Assembly: GCA_016764535.1 (NCBI GenBank)
Contig: JAESRR010000224.1
Location: 1-5,234, forward strand
Source: Cohaesibacteraceae bacterium
GTDB taxonomy: Bacteria; Pseudomonadota; Alphaproteobacteria; Rhizobiales; Cohaesibacteraceae
Reading direction: 5' to 3'
DNA length: 5,234 nucleotides
Part shown: positions 1 to 5,234 of the stretch, in pieces
How positions within the stretch are numbered: the stretch's first letter is position 1
How the letters are laid out: every line of letters starts with the position of its first letter
The notes under the pieces: generated by a model
Database searches by the model: none
What the model was told of the DNA's origin: nothing
The model's input: the letters and a program-made list of their open reading frames with translations, nothing else
Program-made: the position numbers and the translations under genes

Positions 1-90
1 GCAATTGCACATGTGAACGACAGATTTTCACTGGCCGGGATGATGGAGAAGAAGCTGGATATATACATTTCTCTCCTAAAGCCGCGATAA
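1..90 (+). CDS. 3' end of an upstream gene, possibly a glycosyltransferase (partial)
   Basis: An open frame enters from the left edge and stops at TAA (88-90), leaving 29 residues that end in DIYISLLKPR. The pattern hydrophobic-FSL..MM.....L.IY..LL resembles the last helix of GT-B, family-4-type glycosyltransferases, where a phrase such as FS-(x)n-Y-x-x-L commonly closes the protein. This is a resemblance over a very short stretch, with no catalytic residue in view, so the product is a guess; the reading frame itself is more credible. It lies 114 bases before the infC frame and reads in the same direction. Between the two is a weak TTGG-AAA-CCAA-TTTT hairpin (126-140) that might terminate it. 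Extending the contig leftward would settle the identity. Confidence 0.45.
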   Translation, partial: AIAHVNDRFSLAGMMEKKLDIYISLLKPR

Positions 91-116
91 ACAGACAAAA
101 TCATCATTTGATTGCC

Positions 117-145
117 TTGCAAGCGTTGGAAACCAATTTTAAACT
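117..145 (+). promoter_or_regulatory. candidate sigma70-type promoter for infC
   Basis: TTGCAA (117-122) and TAAACT (140-145) are separated by 17 bases, the preferred spacing, and lie about 60-100 bases before the possible infC starts. A second pair, TTGCTT (145-150) and TATGAC (169-174) with 18 bases between, is almost as good. Both match the consensus only partly. infC may equally be read from the upstream gene, since only a weak hairpin (126-140) separates them. Confidence 0.25.
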
Positions 146-204
146 TGCTTCCGGCAGAATAGACAGCATATGACTTAATGCAGTGACAGGGGTAAATTAA
201 AACC

Positions 205-783
205 TTGTCATTGAACCCTTATCGTCCTCAGCAGGAGAGTGAACCCATTCGTCGTCCAAACAGAGCGCAACCGCCCCGTAAGGAAGGGCCTCGCGTAAAT
301 CGTGATATCAAGTCACCTGAAGTTCAACTTATCGATATTGATGGCAATAACATCGGTAATATCGATACGCAGGAAGCGCAAAACAGAGCAGATGAAGCCG
401 GGATGGACCTGGTTGAGATTGCTCCAAATTCCGTTCCTCCCGTTTGCAAAATTCTGGATTATGGTCGTTACAAATACCAGGCCCAGAAAAAAGCGTCTGA
501 AGCACGCAAAAAGCAAAAGACGGTTGAGATCAAGGAAATCAAGATGCGCCCCAATATTGATGACCATGATTATGGCGTCAAAATGCGTAGCATGAAGAAA
601 TTCTTTGATAATGGCGACAAAGTGAAAGTAACACTGCGTTTCCGTGGTCGTGAGATGGCCCATCAGGAACTGGGTATGCGTTTGCTTATTCGTGTTCGGG
701 ATGAGTCTGCGGAATATACAAAAGTTGAAGCTGCGCCGAAACTTGAGGGTCGCCAGATGATTATGGTGTTGGCACCTAAATAG
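205..783 (+). CDS. infC: translation initiation factor IF-3
   Basis: IF3 binds the 30S subunit, keeps it apart from 50S and rejects wrong start codons and non-initiator tRNA. Numbered from TTG 205 (192 residues), the N-domain covers about 29-98 (EGPRVNRDI, then [24 protein letters not shown]). A lysine-rich linker follows (about 94-110, [14 protein letters not shown]). The C-domain starts near 111, with the family signature [13 protein letters not shown] at 141-153 and the closing [11 protein letters not shown]. The start is uncertain: a TAA stop at 193-195 limits the frame and the first internal Met is residue 67, already inside the N-domain, so the start cannot be AUG. Options are ATT 196, TTG 205, TTG 211 and ATT 247. 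ATT 247 reads IRRPNR, gives 178 residues (E. coli IF3 has 180) and has AGGAG at 233-237 nine bases upstream, so I think it is the likelier true start. TTG 205 is reported as the longest conventional call. A strong terminator follows the stop. Confidence 0.97.
   Translation: MSLNPYRPQQESEPIRRPNRAQPPRKEGPRVNRDIKSPEVQLIDIDGNNIGNIDTQEAQNRADEAGMDLVEIAPNSVPPVCKILDYGRYKYQAQKKASEARKKQKTVEIKEIKMRPNIDDHDYGVKMRSMKKFFDNGDKVKVTLRFRGREMAHQELGMRLLIRVRDESAEYTKVEAAPKLEGRQMIMVLAPK
233..249 (+). promoter_or_regulatory. Shine-Dalgarno and AUU start candidate for infC
   Basis: AGGAG (233-237) is followed by nine bases and then ATT CGT CGT (247-255), encoding the IRRP start seen in many alphaproteobacterial IF3 proteins. 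The competing AGGGG at 188-192 sits only three bases before ATT 196 and twelve before TTG 205, both poor spacings. In E. coli the rare AUU start of infC is what lets IF3 repress its own translation; the same logic is plausible here but is inference. Confidence 0.5.
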
Positions 784-805
784 AATACAGGCTGCAACTG
801 ACATT

Positions 806-831
806 AAAGGCACCTTTCGGGTGCCTTTTTT
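806..831 (+). terminator. intrinsic terminator of infC
   Basis: A perfect 9-bp stem, AAAGGCACC (806-814) and GGTGCCTTT (820-828), with loop TTTCG, runs into a T tract ending at 831. It starts 22 bases after the infC stop. It should uncouple infC from rpmI-rplT downstream. Confidence 0.9.
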
Positions 832-845
832 CGTAGGTATTGCGC

Positions 846-884
846 AATAAAAAATAAATAAAAAGGGACGGCTAATGCCGCCCC
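846..884 (-). terminator. intrinsic terminator on the minus strand, with no gene assigned
   Basis: Read on the minus strand, GGGGCGGC (884-877), loop ATTA, GCCGTCCC (872-865) forms an 8-bp stem with one G-U pair, followed at once by TTTTT and further T-rich sequence to 846. It converges on the infC terminator 15 bases away. Such a signal implies a minus-strand transcript arriving from higher coordinates, yet no protein gene on that strand precedes it in the window. Confidence 0.75.
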
Positions 885-990
885 TCCCGGTATAACAGTA
901 CCAAATCGCAACACTTTTCTGGTCTGCTCGAAGCCACACCACATCGTGGCCGAGAACATCTGCTCCTTGGTATGCAATCCAGTTATCCTA
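846..990 (-). ncRNA. candidate small RNA ending at the minus-strand terminator
   Basis: The sequence leading into the 884-846 terminator can fold. TACCAA (973-968) pairs with TTGGTA (903-898), closing a domain that contains a CTCG-GCCAC / GTGGC-TT-CGAG hairpin (about 955-926). A weak promoter-like pair, TTGTTT (1010-1005) and GATAAC (987-982) with 17 bases between, would start an RNA of roughly 130 nt. It does not match SRP RNA, tmRNA or 6S RNA as I know them. A frame starting MFSATMW crosses the terminator hairpin and is not a convincing protein. The terminator is solid; the RNA's extent and existence are inference. Confidence 0.3.
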
Positions 991-994
991 AAAT
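967..994 (+). promoter_or_regulatory. candidate plus-strand promoter in the infC-rpmI gap
   Basis: TTGGTA (967-972) and TAAAAT (989-994) are 16 bases apart, with 4/6 and 5/6 matches to the sigma70 boxes. It would start a transcript near 1001, running through the palindrome toward the hairpin and T tract at 1146-1169. It overlaps the body of the proposed minus-strand RNA, so one of the two may be spurious. Confidence 0.25.
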
Positions 995-1052
995 ACCTTG
1001 CGCTAAACAACATCAATTCTCGTATGTCCCGTTTCTTCACAGAAAAGTGACA

Positions 1053-1072
1053 TTCCATTCAATTGAATGGAA
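1053..1072. repeat. perfect 20-bp palindrome
   Basis: TTCCATTCAATTGAATGGAA equals its own reverse complement over all 20 bases. Beyond it GACA (1049-1052) and TGTC (1074-1077) are also complementary, offset by the single C at 1073. As RNA it would be an 8-bp hairpin with an AATT loop, extended to 12 bp with one bulge. As DNA it could be the operator of a dimeric regulator. A perfect palindrome of this length is unlikely by chance in 5 kb (about 5 in 1000 under equal base use). Confidence 0.85.
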
Positions 1073-1145
1073 CTGTCGGGATGCGATTGCGACCACAGTG
1101 ATACCGCCGGGTGAAAGTTGGCACTTATGGCGTGTAAGGCAGCAA

Positions 1146-1169
1146 GTCGGTTTTGGGCTGACCTTTTTT
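1146..1169 (+). terminator. weak intrinsic terminator candidate
   Basis: GTCGG (1146-1150), loop TTTTGGG, CTGAC (1158-1162) gives a 5-bp stem with one G-U pair, then one C and six T (1164-1169). The stem is short and the T tract good. If functional it ends a + strand transcript starting inside the infC-rpmI gap and shields the rpmI promoter from read-through. Confidence 0.35.
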
Positions 1170-1178
1170 AAACTCACG

Positions 1179-1213
1179 AAAAATCCCCAAATCCGGGGTG
1201 ATTGATTCTTTTT
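1179..1213. terminator. hairpin with T tracts on both strands, possible weak bidirectional terminator
   Basis: CCCC (1185-1188), loop AAATCC, GGGG (1195-1198) is flanked by AAAAA (1179-1183), which reads as TTTTT right after the hairpin on the minus strand, and by TTTTT at 1209-1213 on the plus strand. AAT (1182-1184) can pair with ATT (1201-1203) across a TG bulge. The stem is only 4 bp plus extension and the plus-strand T tract is displaced, so activity is doubtful. Confidence 0.3.
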
Positions 1214-1224
1214 AATAAAATAAC

Positions 1225-1253
1225 TTGCCTGGCAGGAAGCACGCCGTTATAAA
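1225..1253 (+). promoter_or_regulatory. probable sigma70-type promoter of rpmI-rplT
   Basis: TTGCCT (1225-1230) and TATAAA (1248-1253) are exactly 17 bases apart, matching the consensus boxes at 4/6 and 5/6. It is the best promoter-like pair I see in the window. It lies downstream of the infC terminator and upstream of rpmI, where an independent promoter is needed. Transcription would start near 1260 and leave a leader of about 130 nt. Confidence 0.5.
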
Positions 1254-1259
1254 CGCGCG

Positions 1260-1390
1260 TCTTGAGCTGGCCGGCGAGGGTGTGCATTTATGCGTACACC
1301 CAGGGCATGCCGTGTCCGCTCATAATGCTCTCGTTTTGGTGTGCATCACACTGAAATGAATTTGAAATCAACTCCATGGAGATGAGCAGA
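1260..1390 (+). promoter_or_regulatory. structured 5' leader of rpmI-rplT, possible L20 autoregulatory element
   Basis: The leader has an 8-bp hairpin, GGGTGTGC (1278-1285) with GTACACCC (1294-1301, one G-U) and loop ATTTATGC. A second hairpin is GTGTG (1339-1343) with CACAC (1347-1351) and loop CAT. Both 5' arms share GGTGTGCAT (1279-1287 and 1338-1346). The first loop's TTATG (1288-1292) can pair with CATAA (1321-1325), a possible pseudoknot. In E. coli, L20 represses rpmI-rplT by binding two rRNA-like sites in the mRNA, one formed by a pseudoknot. The parallel is suggestive, but I cannot match the known L20-binding consensus here. GGAG (1378-1381) is the rpmI ribosome binding site, nine bases before the ATG. 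Confidence 0.4.
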
Positions 1391-1588
1391 ATGCCCAAAA
1401 TGAAAACAAAATCCAGTGTTAAGAAGCGCTTCAAGCTGACAGCATCTGGTAAAGTTAAAGCTGGTCAGGCCGGAAAACGCCACATGATGATCAAGCGGAC
1501 TAACAAATTCATCCGCAATGCACGCGGCACAACAATTCTTTGCGATGCAGATGCACGCATCATCAAGAAATTTATGCCCTACGGCTAA
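1391..1588 (+). CDS. rpmI: 50S ribosomal protein L35
   Basis: L35 is a small, strongly basic protein of the large ribosomal subunit. The product is 65 residues, the usual length of the family. It opens [23 protein letters not shown], the conserved KxKTxxxxKKRFKxTxxGK start, continues with [15 protein letters not shown] (about 28-42) and ends in the typical KKFMPYG. An in-frame ATG 15 bases upstream (1376) would add MEMSR. I chose 1391 because the family begins MPK and because GGAG at 1378-1381 is well spaced for it; that motif would lie inside the longer version. rplT follows after 31 bases with no terminator between, so the two are cotranscribed. Confidence 0.97.
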   Translation: MPKMKTKSSVKKRFKLTASGKVKAGQAGKRHMMIKRTNKFIRNARGTTILCDADARIIKKFMPYG

Positions 1589-1619
1589 GCCGTCAGTTTG
1601 CATCTCAAGGAGAGTTTAA

Positions 1620-1976
1620 ATGTCTCGCGTGAAACGTGGCGTGACGGCCCATGCCCGTCATAAAAAAGTTATTAAAGCTGCGAAAGGTTTTTACGGCCGC
1701 CGTAAAAATACTATTCGCATTGCCAAACAGGCAGTTGAAAAAGCCGGTCAATACGCATATCGCGATCGGCGCACCAGGAAACGTAATTTTCGTTCCCTTT
1801 GGATTCAGCGGATTAACGCTGCAGTTCGTGAACAGGGTATGACTTACGGACGCTTTATTGAAGGATTGACAAAATCCAGCATTGAAGTGGACAGGAAAGT
1901 TCTTTCAGATCTTGCTATTCATCAACCAGAAGCCTTTACGGCTCTTGTTGAAAAGGCAAAATCTGCAATAGCCTGA
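1620..1976 (+). CDS. rplT: 50S ribosomal protein L20
   Basis: L20 binds 23S rRNA directly and is needed early in 50S assembly; in several bacteria it also represses its own operon. The product has 118 residues, the same as E. coli L20. The N-terminal half is an extended basic arm ([29 protein letters not shown], 2-30). The family signature [16 protein letters not shown] occupies 53-68 at the start of the globular domain, which contains [11 protein letters not shown] (73-83) and [12 protein letters not shown] (95-106). AAGGAG at 1607-1612 stands seven bases before the ATG. It is the second gene of the rpmI-rplT unit and is followed by a strong terminator. Confidence 0.98.
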   Translation: MSRVKRGVTAHARHKKVIKAAKGFYGRRKNTIRIAKQAVEKAGQYAYRDRRTRKRNFRSLWIQRINAAVREQGMTYGRFIEGLTKSSIEVDRKVLSDLAIHQPEAFTALVEKAKSAIA

Positions 1977-2000
1977 TCATTGTATTGATCCTGAATTTTG

Positions 2001-2039
2001 CAAACGCCGCTGGATTGATTCAGCGGCGTTTGTTGTTTT
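2001..2039 (+). terminator. intrinsic terminator of rpmI-rplT
   Basis: A perfect 12-bp stem, CAAACGCCGCTG (2001-2012) and CAGCGGCGTTTG (2021-2032), with an 8-base loop, is followed by TTGTTTT. It begins 24 bases after the rplT stop. It separates rplT from pheS, so pheST should have its own promoter or depend on read-through; no convincing promoter is visible in 2040-2146. Confidence 0.93.
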
Positions 2040-2146
2040 ATCGACTAACATATCGGCGAGGCTTTAATTTAAATGAATGCTGCAACTGATATGGCAATCT
2101 GCTAAAACGCCGTGAAACCCAGTTTGACCGACCGAATTGATCCGCC

Positions 2147-3229
2147 ATGACAGATATTCAAACGCTAGAATCCAAAATTCAACTAAACATTTCAGAAGCT
2201 TCTGATGAAGCAATTCTGGAGTCTGTGCGCGTCTCGGCGCTGGGAAAAAAGGGCTCGATTTCCCTTGAGATGAAAACCCTGGGGAAAATGACTCCGGAAC
2301 AGCGCAAGGAAATGGGTCCGGCGCTCAATGGCCTGAAATCACGAATTACGGACGCGATTGCTGTTCGCAAGAGTGTTTTAAAAGCTGAAGCGCTCGAATT
2401 GCGTTTGGAGCGGGAAACACTTGATATCTCGCTGCCGACACGAAAAGGTCCGGCAGACACGGGCCGGGTGCATCCGGTGGCGCAGGTGATGGACGAGTTG
2501 ACGGCCATATTTGCCGACATGGGTTTTGCGATTGCCGAAGGGCCTGACATCGAGACCGATTTTAACAATTTTACGGCTCTGAATTTTCCACCTGATCATC
2601 CTGCACGTTTGGAGCACGACACTTTCTTCCTGCCCGAGCGTGAAGACGGAACGCAGATGGTTCTGCGAACCCATACCTCACCGGTGCAGGTGCGTACCAT
2701 GCGGTCGCAAAAACCGCCGATTCGGGTCATTTGTCCAGGCAGGACCTACAGGTGTGACAGTGATCAGACGCATACACCGATGTTCCATCAGGTTGAAGGG
2801 CTGGTCATCGACAAGACCGCCAATCTTGGAAATCTGAAGTGGGTGCTGGAAGAGTTCCTGAAAGCTTTTTTCGAAATTGATAGCGTCAAAATGCGCTTTC
2901 GGGCTTCACATTTCCCGTTTACGGAAACGTCCATGGAAGTCGATATCGGTTGCCGAAGGGTTGGCAATGAGATTCGCGTTGGTGAAGGGGACGACTGGTT
3001 GGAAATTCTGGGCTGCGGAATGGTTCATCCCAATGTTCTGCGCCATTGTAATCTGGATCCGGATGAGTATCAGGGCTTTGCATGGGGTATGGGCATAGAT
3101 CGAATTGCCATGTTGAAATATGGCATGCCGGATTTGAGAGCATTCTTTGGTGCTGATAAACGCTGGCTGGATCATTATGGGTTCAAACCATTTGACATAC
3201 CAAGTCTGGTTGGAGGGCTCAGCCAATGA
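2147..3229 (+). CDS. pheS: phenylalanyl-tRNA synthetase alpha subunit
   Basis: This is the catalytic subunit of the alpha2-beta2 class II enzyme that attaches phenylalanine to tRNA-Phe. The product has 360 residues. Residues 1 to about 90 form the helical coiled-coil arm that contacts tRNA. The class II core starts at [10 protein letters not shown] (109-118). Motif 2 is [21 protein letters not shown] (198-218). Motif 3 is [14 protein letters not shown] (310-323), where Ala312 aligns with E. coli Ala294, which shapes the amino-acid pocket. The TSPVQVRTM loop (178-186) and [10 protein letters not shown] (289-298) are intact. An insertion [16 protein letters not shown] (268-283), relative to E. 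coli, is of alphaproteobacterial type. The start is firm because TGA at 2138-2140 blocks upstream extension, but no clear Shine-Dalgarno precedes it. The stop overlaps the pheT start by 4 bases. Confidence 0.98.
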   Translation: MTDIQTLESKIQLNISEASDEAILESVRVSALGKKGSISLEMKTLGKMTPEQRKEMGPALNGLKSRITDAIAVRKSVLKAEALELRLERETLDISLPTRKGPADTGRVHPVAQVMDELTAIFADMGFAIAEGPDIETDFNNFTALNFPPDHPARLEHDTFFLPEREDGTQMVLRTHTSPVQVRTMRSQKPPIRVICPGRTYRCDSDQTHTPMFHQVEGLVIDKTANLGNLKWVLEEFLKAFFEIDSVKMRFRASHFPFTETSMEVDIGCRRVGNEIRVGEGDDWLEILGCGMVHPNVLRHCNLDPDEYQGFAWGMGIDRIAMLKYGMPDLRAFFGADKRWLDHYGFKPFDIPSLVGGLSQ

Positions 3230-5234
3230 AATTTACCCTGTCCTGGCTAAAAGAGCATCTCGACACAGATGCCTCTCTGGAAACCATCCTTGATACTTTG
3301 ACGATTATAGGTCTTGAAGTTGAGGAAGTAGTTGATCGCACAAAAGAGCTGGCTCCCTTTACGGTGGCTTATGTGGAAAGCGCCGAAAAACATCCCGATG
3401 CTGATAAATTGCGGGTTTGTCGGGTAAATACCGGAACCGAAGTTTTGCAGATTGTCTGCGGTGCTCCCAACGCGCGTGAAGGCATCAAGGTCGTTCTCGC
3501 GCAAAATGGCGCGGTGATACCGACAAATGGTATGAAGCTCAAGCCGACGACAATTCGCGGTGTTGAATCCAACGGTATGATGTGTTCGGAACGGGAGATG
3601 GGTCTTTCCGATGAGCATGATGGTATTATGGAATTACCGGTTGATGCGCCGATCGGTGAGCCATTTGCGCCTTTGCTTGGTTTGAACGATCCTGTTATCG
3701 AAATTGCGATTACACCGAACCGTGGTGACGCATTGGGTGTTTATGGCGTCGCGCGGGACTTGGCGGCCGCCGGAGTGGGCACTCTGAAAGAACACACACC
3801 GGCCCCGATCAAGGGTGGTTTTGATAGTCCGGTTTCAATCGAATTGAATTTTGAGGATGGTGATACGTCACCATGTCCGATGTTCACCGGGATATATGTG
3901 CGCGGTGTTAAAAATGGCCCGAGCCCGGAATGGCTGCAGCGTCGGTTGACTGCGATTGGTCTGCGCCCCATCAATATTCTTGTCGATATAACGAATTACG
4001 TGGCGTATGACCGTGGACGTCCACTACATGTATATGATGCGGACAAGCTCAACGGGAACATGCATATCCGCCTGGGGCGTGAAGGTGAAAGCCTTTTGGC
4101 TCTTGATGGAAAATCCTATGATTTCAACGATGATGTCTGCGTTATAGCAGATGATGCGGGACCGGTTTGCATCGGTGGCGTCATTGGTGGAGAAGAAACA
4201 GGAAGTTCGGAAGACACAATCAATGTGCTTCTGGAATGTGCCTGGTTTGATCCCATCAGGACGGCGCGCGTGGGTCGTAATCTTGGTATAATGTCTGATG
4301 CACGATATCGCTTTGAGCGTACCGTTGATCCTGCATTCGTTGTGAATGGACTTTACGCGGGTCTTAAAATGATCCTCGATCTTTGTGGTGGTGAACCCTC
4401 AAATGCCGTCATTGCCGGGGAAGCACCCATCAGGGATATGGTGATTGATTTTCCATTGTCGGAAGTCAAACGGCTCACTGGATTTGATGTTCAGACAAAC
4501 GAAATTAAAGCTATTCTGAAGATGCTGGGTTTCTGGGTCTCCGGTACCGGTTCGACTGTAAAAGTTGCGGTTCCGACCTTTAGACCCGACATTCACGGCA
4601 AAGCGGATCTTGTGGAAGAAGTTGTTCGCATCATTGGCGTTGACAAGATTCCGTCACAGCCCTTGTCGCGTACCGATACTGTTACAAAATCACTCTTGAC
4701 AACCCGGCAAATTCGCATCAGGCGCGCTCGAAGGGCGCTTGCCGGGCGCGGAATGACAGAAGCAGTCACCTGGTCTTTTGTTGATCACGAATTGGCAGTG
4801 CTGTTCGGTGGTGGCGCAGAAAATCTACAACTGACCAATCCAATTTCAGCAGATTTATCAGATATGCGACCAACCTTGCTGGCCGGATTATTGACAGCTG
4901 CCCAACGCAATGTGGATCGTGGGTATCAGGATCTCGCAATATTCGAAGTCGGGCAGGTTTTTCACGGAGATCGTCCCGAAGATCAAAAGACCCATGCAAC
5001 CGGACTTCGCAGAGGTACAGCAGGACTGGGAGGTTCCGGTCGGCACTGGCGTGAACCAGGAAGTGCAGTAGATGTATTTGATGCGCGCGCAGACGCATTG
5101 GCGGTGCTGGAAAGTTTTGGTGTCGATACTTCAAAGGTCCAGATTGTGCGTGGAGCCCCGGATTATTATCATCCGGGTCGTTCCGGTGTTATTCAGCTTG
5201 GTCCAAAACTTCGCCTTGGCACATTTGGTGAAAT
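3226..5234 (+). CDS. pheT: phenylalanyl-tRNA synthetase beta subunit (3' end missing)
   Basis: The beta subunit supports tRNA binding and edits mischarged Tyr-tRNA-Phe. The frame stays open to the window edge: 669 codons of a protein usually near 800 residues. In order: the N-terminal [12 protein letters not shown]; an OB-fold tRNA-binding domain (about 40-150, with HPDADKL at 56-62); ITPNR (162-166); and the B3/B4 editing domain (about 210-390), holding [20 protein letters not shown] (317-324) and [13 protein letters not shown] (357-369). The B5 domain follows (about 400-475, with [22 protein letters not shown] at 450-471), then much of the catalytic-like domain. The C-terminal FDX-ACB anticodon-binding domain lies beyond the edge. 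GGAGGG at 3212-3217, inside pheS, is eight bases before the ATG. The ATGA overlap fits translational coupling and equal subunit output. No frameshift is seen. Confidence 0.97.
   Translation, partial: MKFTLSWLKEHLDTDASLETILDTLTIIGLEVEEVVDRTKELAPFTVAYVESAEKHPDADKLRVCRVNTGTEVLQIVCGAPNAREGIKVVLAQNGAVIPTNGMKLKPTTIRGVESNGMMCSEREMGLSDEHDGIMELPVDAPIGEPFAPLLGLNDPVIEIAITPNRGDALGVYGVARDLAAAGVGTLKEHTPAPIKGGFDSPVSIELNFEDGDTSPCPMFTGIYVRGVKNGPSPEWLQRRLTAIGLRPINILVDITNYVAYDRGRPLHVYDADKLNGNMHIRLGREGESLLALDGKSYDFNDDVCVIADDAGPVCIGGVIGGEETGSSEDTINVLLECAWFDPIRTARVGRNLGIMSDARYRFERTVDPAFVVNGLYAGLKMILDLCGGEPSNAVIAGEAPIRDMVIDFPLSEVKRLTGFDVQTNEIKAILKMLGFWVSGTGSTVKVAVPTFRPDIHGKADLVEEVVRIIGVDKIPSQPLSRTDTVTKSLLTTRQIRIRRARRALAGRGMTEAVTWSFVDHELAVLFGGGAENLQLTNPISADLSDMRPTLLAGLLTAAQRNVDRGYQDLAIFEVGQVFHGDRPEDQKTHATGLRRGTAGLGGSGRHWREPGSAVDVFDARADALAVLESFGVDTSKVQIVRGAPDYYHPGRSGVIQLGPKLRLGTFGE

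Larger units (their letters stand above)
1001..1169 (+). ncRNA. candidate plus-strand structured RNA (speculative)
   Basis: Between the promoter-like pair at 967-994 and the T tract at 1164-1169 the + strand folds into consecutive hairpins. TCCCG (1027-1031) pairs with CGGGA (1077-1081) and encloses TCAC-AGAAAA-GTGA (1037-1050) and the palindrome hairpin (1053-1072). An alternative stem is ACTGTCG with CGA-CCA-CAGT (1073-1099 region). A further stem, TTG-GC-A-CTTA with TAAG-GC-AG-CAA, spans 1118-1145. The order promoter, hairpins, terminator fits a small RNA of about 170 nt, but any sequence of this size folds to some degree. I recognise no known family. Conservation of the pairing in relatives would be the deciding test. 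Confidence 0.22.
832..1224. other. long intergenic region without a convincing protein gene
   Basis: Together with the rpmI leader this makes a gap of about 600 bases between infC and rpmI. The frames open here (for example + 972-1205 and - 804-1058) lack usable ribosome binding sites and recognisable domains, and have unusual composition (Cys/His/Trp-rich, or running through a terminator). The region instead holds a convergent terminator, a 20-bp palindrome and several hairpins, listed separately. A 12-bp palindrome, TATTGCGCAATA, lies at 838-849 but is of a length expected by chance. Confidence 0.7.

Noticed and set aside
838..849. 12-bp palindrome TATTGCGCAATA beside the minus-strand terminator
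   Set aside because: About one such palindrome is expected by chance in a window of this size, and it has no other supporting signal.
804..1058. Minus-strand frame ending ...VIPGGAALAVPFYLFFIAQYLRKKAPERCL, which could look like a small membrane protein, with AAGGAG shortly before an internal ATG
   Set aside because: The frame reads straight through the strong minus-strand terminator (884-846) and into the infC terminator. Its hydrophobic stretch is encoded by the T-rich tail, and the AAGGAG is only three bases from the ATG.
972..1205. Plus-strand frame of 77 codons in the infC-rpmI gap
   Set aside because: It has no ribosome binding site, no recognisable domain, and an odd composition. It crosses the palindrome and two terminator-like hairpins.
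791..2089. GCTGCAACTGA occurs at 791-801 and again at 2079-2089
   Set aside because: A few 11-base repeats are expected by chance in a 5.2 kb window, and the two contexts differ.
2073..2105. Ten-codon frame before pheS (MNAATDMAIC) as a Phe attenuation leader peptide
   Set aside because: It contains no Phe codons and is not followed by competing hairpins or a T tract before pheS.
1..5234. CRISPR array, insertion sequence, tRNA/rRNA gene or defence system
   Set aside because: No regularly spaced repeats, transposase motifs, terminal inverted repeats, tRNA cloverleaf or rRNA-like sequence was seen; the coding part is all core translation genes.

Overview
The window looks like a piece of an alphaproteobacterial chromosome of moderate G+C (judged by eye). 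It carries the translation gene cluster infC, rpmI-rplT, pheS-pheT, all on the + strand. The assignment rests on the proteins. IF3 has an IRRP...[13 protein letters not shown] N-terminus. PheS carries a [19 protein letters not shown] segment where E. coli PheS is shorter. PheT has a [16 protein letters not shown] stretch of alphaproteobacterial type. I cannot name the order or genus from sequence alone.

Layout. Positions 1-90 are the last 29 codons of an upstream gene, possibly a family-4-type glycosyltransferase. infC follows; its frame has no AUG before the conserved N-domain, so it must start on a non-AUG codon. A strong intrinsic terminator (806-831) closes infC. Then comes a gap of about 600 bases (784-1390) with no convincing protein gene. 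It is not featureless. It has a second strong terminator facing the other way (846-884, - strand), a perfect 20-bp palindrome (1053-1072), terminator-like hairpins near 1146-1169 and 1179-1213, and a good sigma70-type promoter (1225-1253). The last would give rpmI-rplT a structured leader of about 130 nt. rpmI and rplT are 31 bases apart and end in a textbook 12-bp terminator (2001-2039). pheS and pheT overlap by 4 bases (ATGA); pheT runs off the right edge with about 669 codons present.

Function. All complete genes serve translation: IF3 polices initiation on the 30S subunit, L35 and L20 are 50S proteins, and PheST charges tRNA-Phe. Gene order matches the classical infC-rpmI-rplT-pheS-pheT cluster. 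Here, however, terminators break it into three probable units (infC; rpmI-rplT; pheST), and no Phe-rich leader peptide is visible before pheS.

The core genes are ordinary. The part worth a second look is the infC-rpmI gap, which may encode one or two small RNAs and a ribosomal-protein leader. These RNA calls come from hairpins and promoter-like boxes read by eye and remain hypotheses.
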